Assembly (NCBI GenBank): GCA_958349075.1
Contig: CATWBR010000206.1
Location: forward strand, 1-7,872
Direction of reading: 5' to 3'
DNA length: 7,872 nucleotides
Origin: an uncultured Clostridium sp.
GTDB lineage: Bacteria > Bacillota > Clostridia > Lachnospirales > Lachnospiraceae
The notes beneath the pieces are model-generated. The model did no database searches. It saw only the letters and a program-made list of their open reading frames with translations, and was not told the DNA's origin. The stretch's first letter is position 1; each line of letters opens with the position of its first letter. Position numbers and translations under genes: made by a program. This document shows, in pieces, positions 6,456 through 7,872 of the stretch.

Positions 6456-7872
6456 CTAAGCCCTGACGCTTTTCACCTTTCTCACCTTTCCCTTTAAGGT
6501 CTTGTTCTGCAAAGCTTCCAGAACAAGAGCGCCTTTCCGGTTTAATATTTCCACATAGCTGAGGCTGTCCCTGATGTCAATGATTCCGATGTCCGTCACT
6601 TCCACGCCTTCAATACTGCAGATTGTGGCAACTATATCATTGGCCCTGATTTTTGATTTCCGGCCTCCGCCGATGGACAGTCTCATGATTTCTTTGGTAA
6701 ATCCGCTGCCGCTCTGTGTTTTCAATTCCGTTTTAGCCCGCTGGCTTGCCCAGAATTTTTTCTCATCCGCCTGTTCCACTTCCGGGCATGTCACAATATC
6801 AAAGGTCTGGCCGGTGAATTCTTCCACCATCCCAAGCATCCGGCGATCCTCTTCGCAGACCAGGCTTACCGCTGTCCCTGTTTTTCCATTCCTGCCGGTA
6901 CGCCCAATCCGATGGACATAGGTTTCCCTGCCGGTCGGAAAATCATAATTAAATACATGTGTAATATCCTTAAAATCAATTCCTCTGGCTGCTACATCGG
7001 TCGCAATCAGGTAGCGGAAACCGCCTCTGCGAAATGCGTTCACTGTTCTCAGGCGTTCCTTCTGCTCCATATCGCCGTGGAGCATTCCGCAAAAAATCCG
7101 GTTCCGTCTCAATTTTTGAAACAGGACATTCACCATCTCCCTTGTCCCGCAAAAAATAATGGCACTCTCCGGATTTTCCAGTTTCAGCGTTCTGATAAAT
7201 GTATCGTATTTGTCGTCCGGTTCTATTTCAAAAAGCTTTTGGACAATGGCAGGCTCATCTTCCTGCTCTGCATCGCAAGTCACGGTGACGGCCTCCTGCA
7301 TGAAGCCTTCCGTCAACCGGGAGATCTCCGGTTTCAGTGTGGCGGAAAAAAGAGAAAGCCCTGCATTTTCCGGGACTTCTGCCAGAATCTCTTTCACCTC
7401 GTCGGCAAACCCCATATCAAGCATCAAATCCGCCTCGTCGATTACGACCCATTTCACCTGGCTCAGTTTCAATGTTTGGCGGCGGATATGATCCATGACG
7501 CGGCCCGGTGTTCCCACAATAATATGGGACTTCTGTTTCAATGTCTGAATCTGCTTGTCAATGGGAAAACCGCCATATACGGCCGCGACCTTTAAACGCT
7601 TCAGCCTGCCGATAAAAAAGACCTCCTCCCGTACCTGTTCCGTCAGTTCCCTGGTTGGTTCCAGGATTAAAACCTGCGGAAGGTTCTCCTCCCATACCAC
7701 ATTTTCACAGACCGGAATTGCAAAAGCAGCCGTTTTTCCGCTTCCGGTAGGAGCCTTTGCCATGACATTGGCGCCCGATAACATAATTGGAATAACCGAC
7801 TTCTGTATCTTTGTCGGTGTCTGATAGCCCAGCACTTTCAGTGCGCTCAGGATTGTATCGGATAGTTCATAT
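6456..7872 (-). CDS. dbpA: DEAD-box ATP-dependent RNA helicase, DbpA/YxiN type (start outside window)
   Basis: The open frame continues past the GTG at 7835 to the right edge, adding YELSDTILSALK, the usual lead-in to the Q motif. The gene is therefore cut by the window and starts a few codons outside it; 471 residues are visible. Numbering from the edge, motifs are Q motif (17-23, QTPTKIQ), Walker A (APTGSGKT, 40-47), PTREL (72-76), TPGR (121-124), DEAD (145-148), SAT (176-178), TDVAARGID (291-299) and HRIGRTGR (320-327). The C-terminal 75 residues (from about 395, 'RLSIGGGRKSKIRANDIVATI') match the DbpA RNA-binding domain. In DbpA/YxiN this domain binds hairpin 92 of 23S rRNA during large-subunit assembly, and full length (about 460-480) agrees. 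All catalytic motifs are intact. Other DEAD-box helicases lack this tail or carry longer ones, so the DbpA assignment is good but not certain. Confidence 0.92.
   Translation of the reverse strand, partial: YELSDTILSALKVLGYQTPTKIQKSVIPIMLSGANVMAKAPTGSGKTAAFAIPVCENVVWEENLPQVLILEPTRELTEQVREEVFFIGRLKRLKVAAVYGGFPIDKQIQTLKQKSHIIVGTPGRVMDHIRRQTLKLSQVKWVVIDEADLMLDMGFADEVKEILAEVPENAGLSLFSATLKPEISRLTEGFMQEAVTVTCDAEQEDEPAIVQKLFEIEPDDKYDTFIRTLKLENPESAIIFCGTREMVNVLFQKLRRNRIFCGMLHGDMEQKERLRTVNAFRRGGFRYLIATDVAARGIDFKDITHVFNYDFPTGRETYVHRIGRTGRNGKTGTAVSLVCEEDRRMLGMVEEFTGQTFDIVTCPEVEQADEKKFWASQRAKTELKTQSGSGFTKEIMRLSIGGGRKSKIRANDIVATICSIEGVEVTDIGIIDIRDSLSYVEILNRKGALVLEALQNKTLKGKVRKVKSVRA

Noticed and set aside
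6912..7595. Rightward open frame of 227 codons opposite the helicase
   Set aside because: The opposite strand encodes all conserved DEAD-box motifs here; the antisense product resembles no domain I know.
7835..7835. GTG at 7835 as the start of the helicase
   Set aside because: The frame stays open to the window edge and the extra upstream residues match the normal DEAD-box lead-in, so the GTG encodes an internal valine.

Overview
The window looks like chromosomal DNA from a low-to-mid GC member of the Bacillota, most likely class Clostridia and plausibly family Lachnospiraceae. This rests on GGAGG-type ribosome binding sites, roughly 50% GC coding regions with AT-rich promoter gaps, a YesM/YesN-style two-component pair with an AraC-type output domain, and a clostridial-style membrane GGDEF-EAL protein. 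Genus cannot be fixed from sequence reading alone.

Layout. Bases 1-72 hold the first 24 codons of a leftward gene that leaves the window. A roughly 300-base divergent intergenic region (73-376) carries a leftward -10 box with no good -35, a pair of near-identical 11-base direct repeats, an inverted repeat, and a well-formed rightward promoter at 327-355. Two rightward genes overlapping by 4 bases follow: a soluble cupin-PocR-histidine kinase (377-1900) and its REC-AraC response regulator (1897-2610). After a 181-base gap with one small hairpin comes a 904-residue membrane sensor with PAS-like, GAF, GGDEF and EAL domains (2792-5506), which should make and/or degrade cyclic di-GMP. A very long, almost perfect inverted repeat (5529-5617) ends this gene and also ends the leftward block that converges on it. 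That block is a DbpA/YxiN-type DEAD-box RNA helicase (6456 to the right edge, start outside the window) followed by an AT-richer gene for an unrecognised single-pass membrane protein (5609-6385).

How it fits together. The kinase has no membrane segment and carries two putative small-molecule sensing domains (cupin and PocR), so it probably senses a cytoplasmic metabolite. It should phosphorylate the AraC-type regulator. The likeliest target, by position, is the divergent gene at the left edge, whose promoter seems to need an activator. The GGDEF-EAL gene is a separate signalling unit without visible ties to the pair beyond adjacency. The helicase is a housekeeping ribosome-assembly gene. The membrane protein beside it looks like an accessory insertion.

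No tRNA, rRNA, CRISPR array, insertion sequence or clear riboswitch was seen. Nothing here proves a new system. The best candidates for a second look are the cupin-PocR-kinase with its divergent partner, the 41-base-arm hairpin, and the unknown membrane protein.
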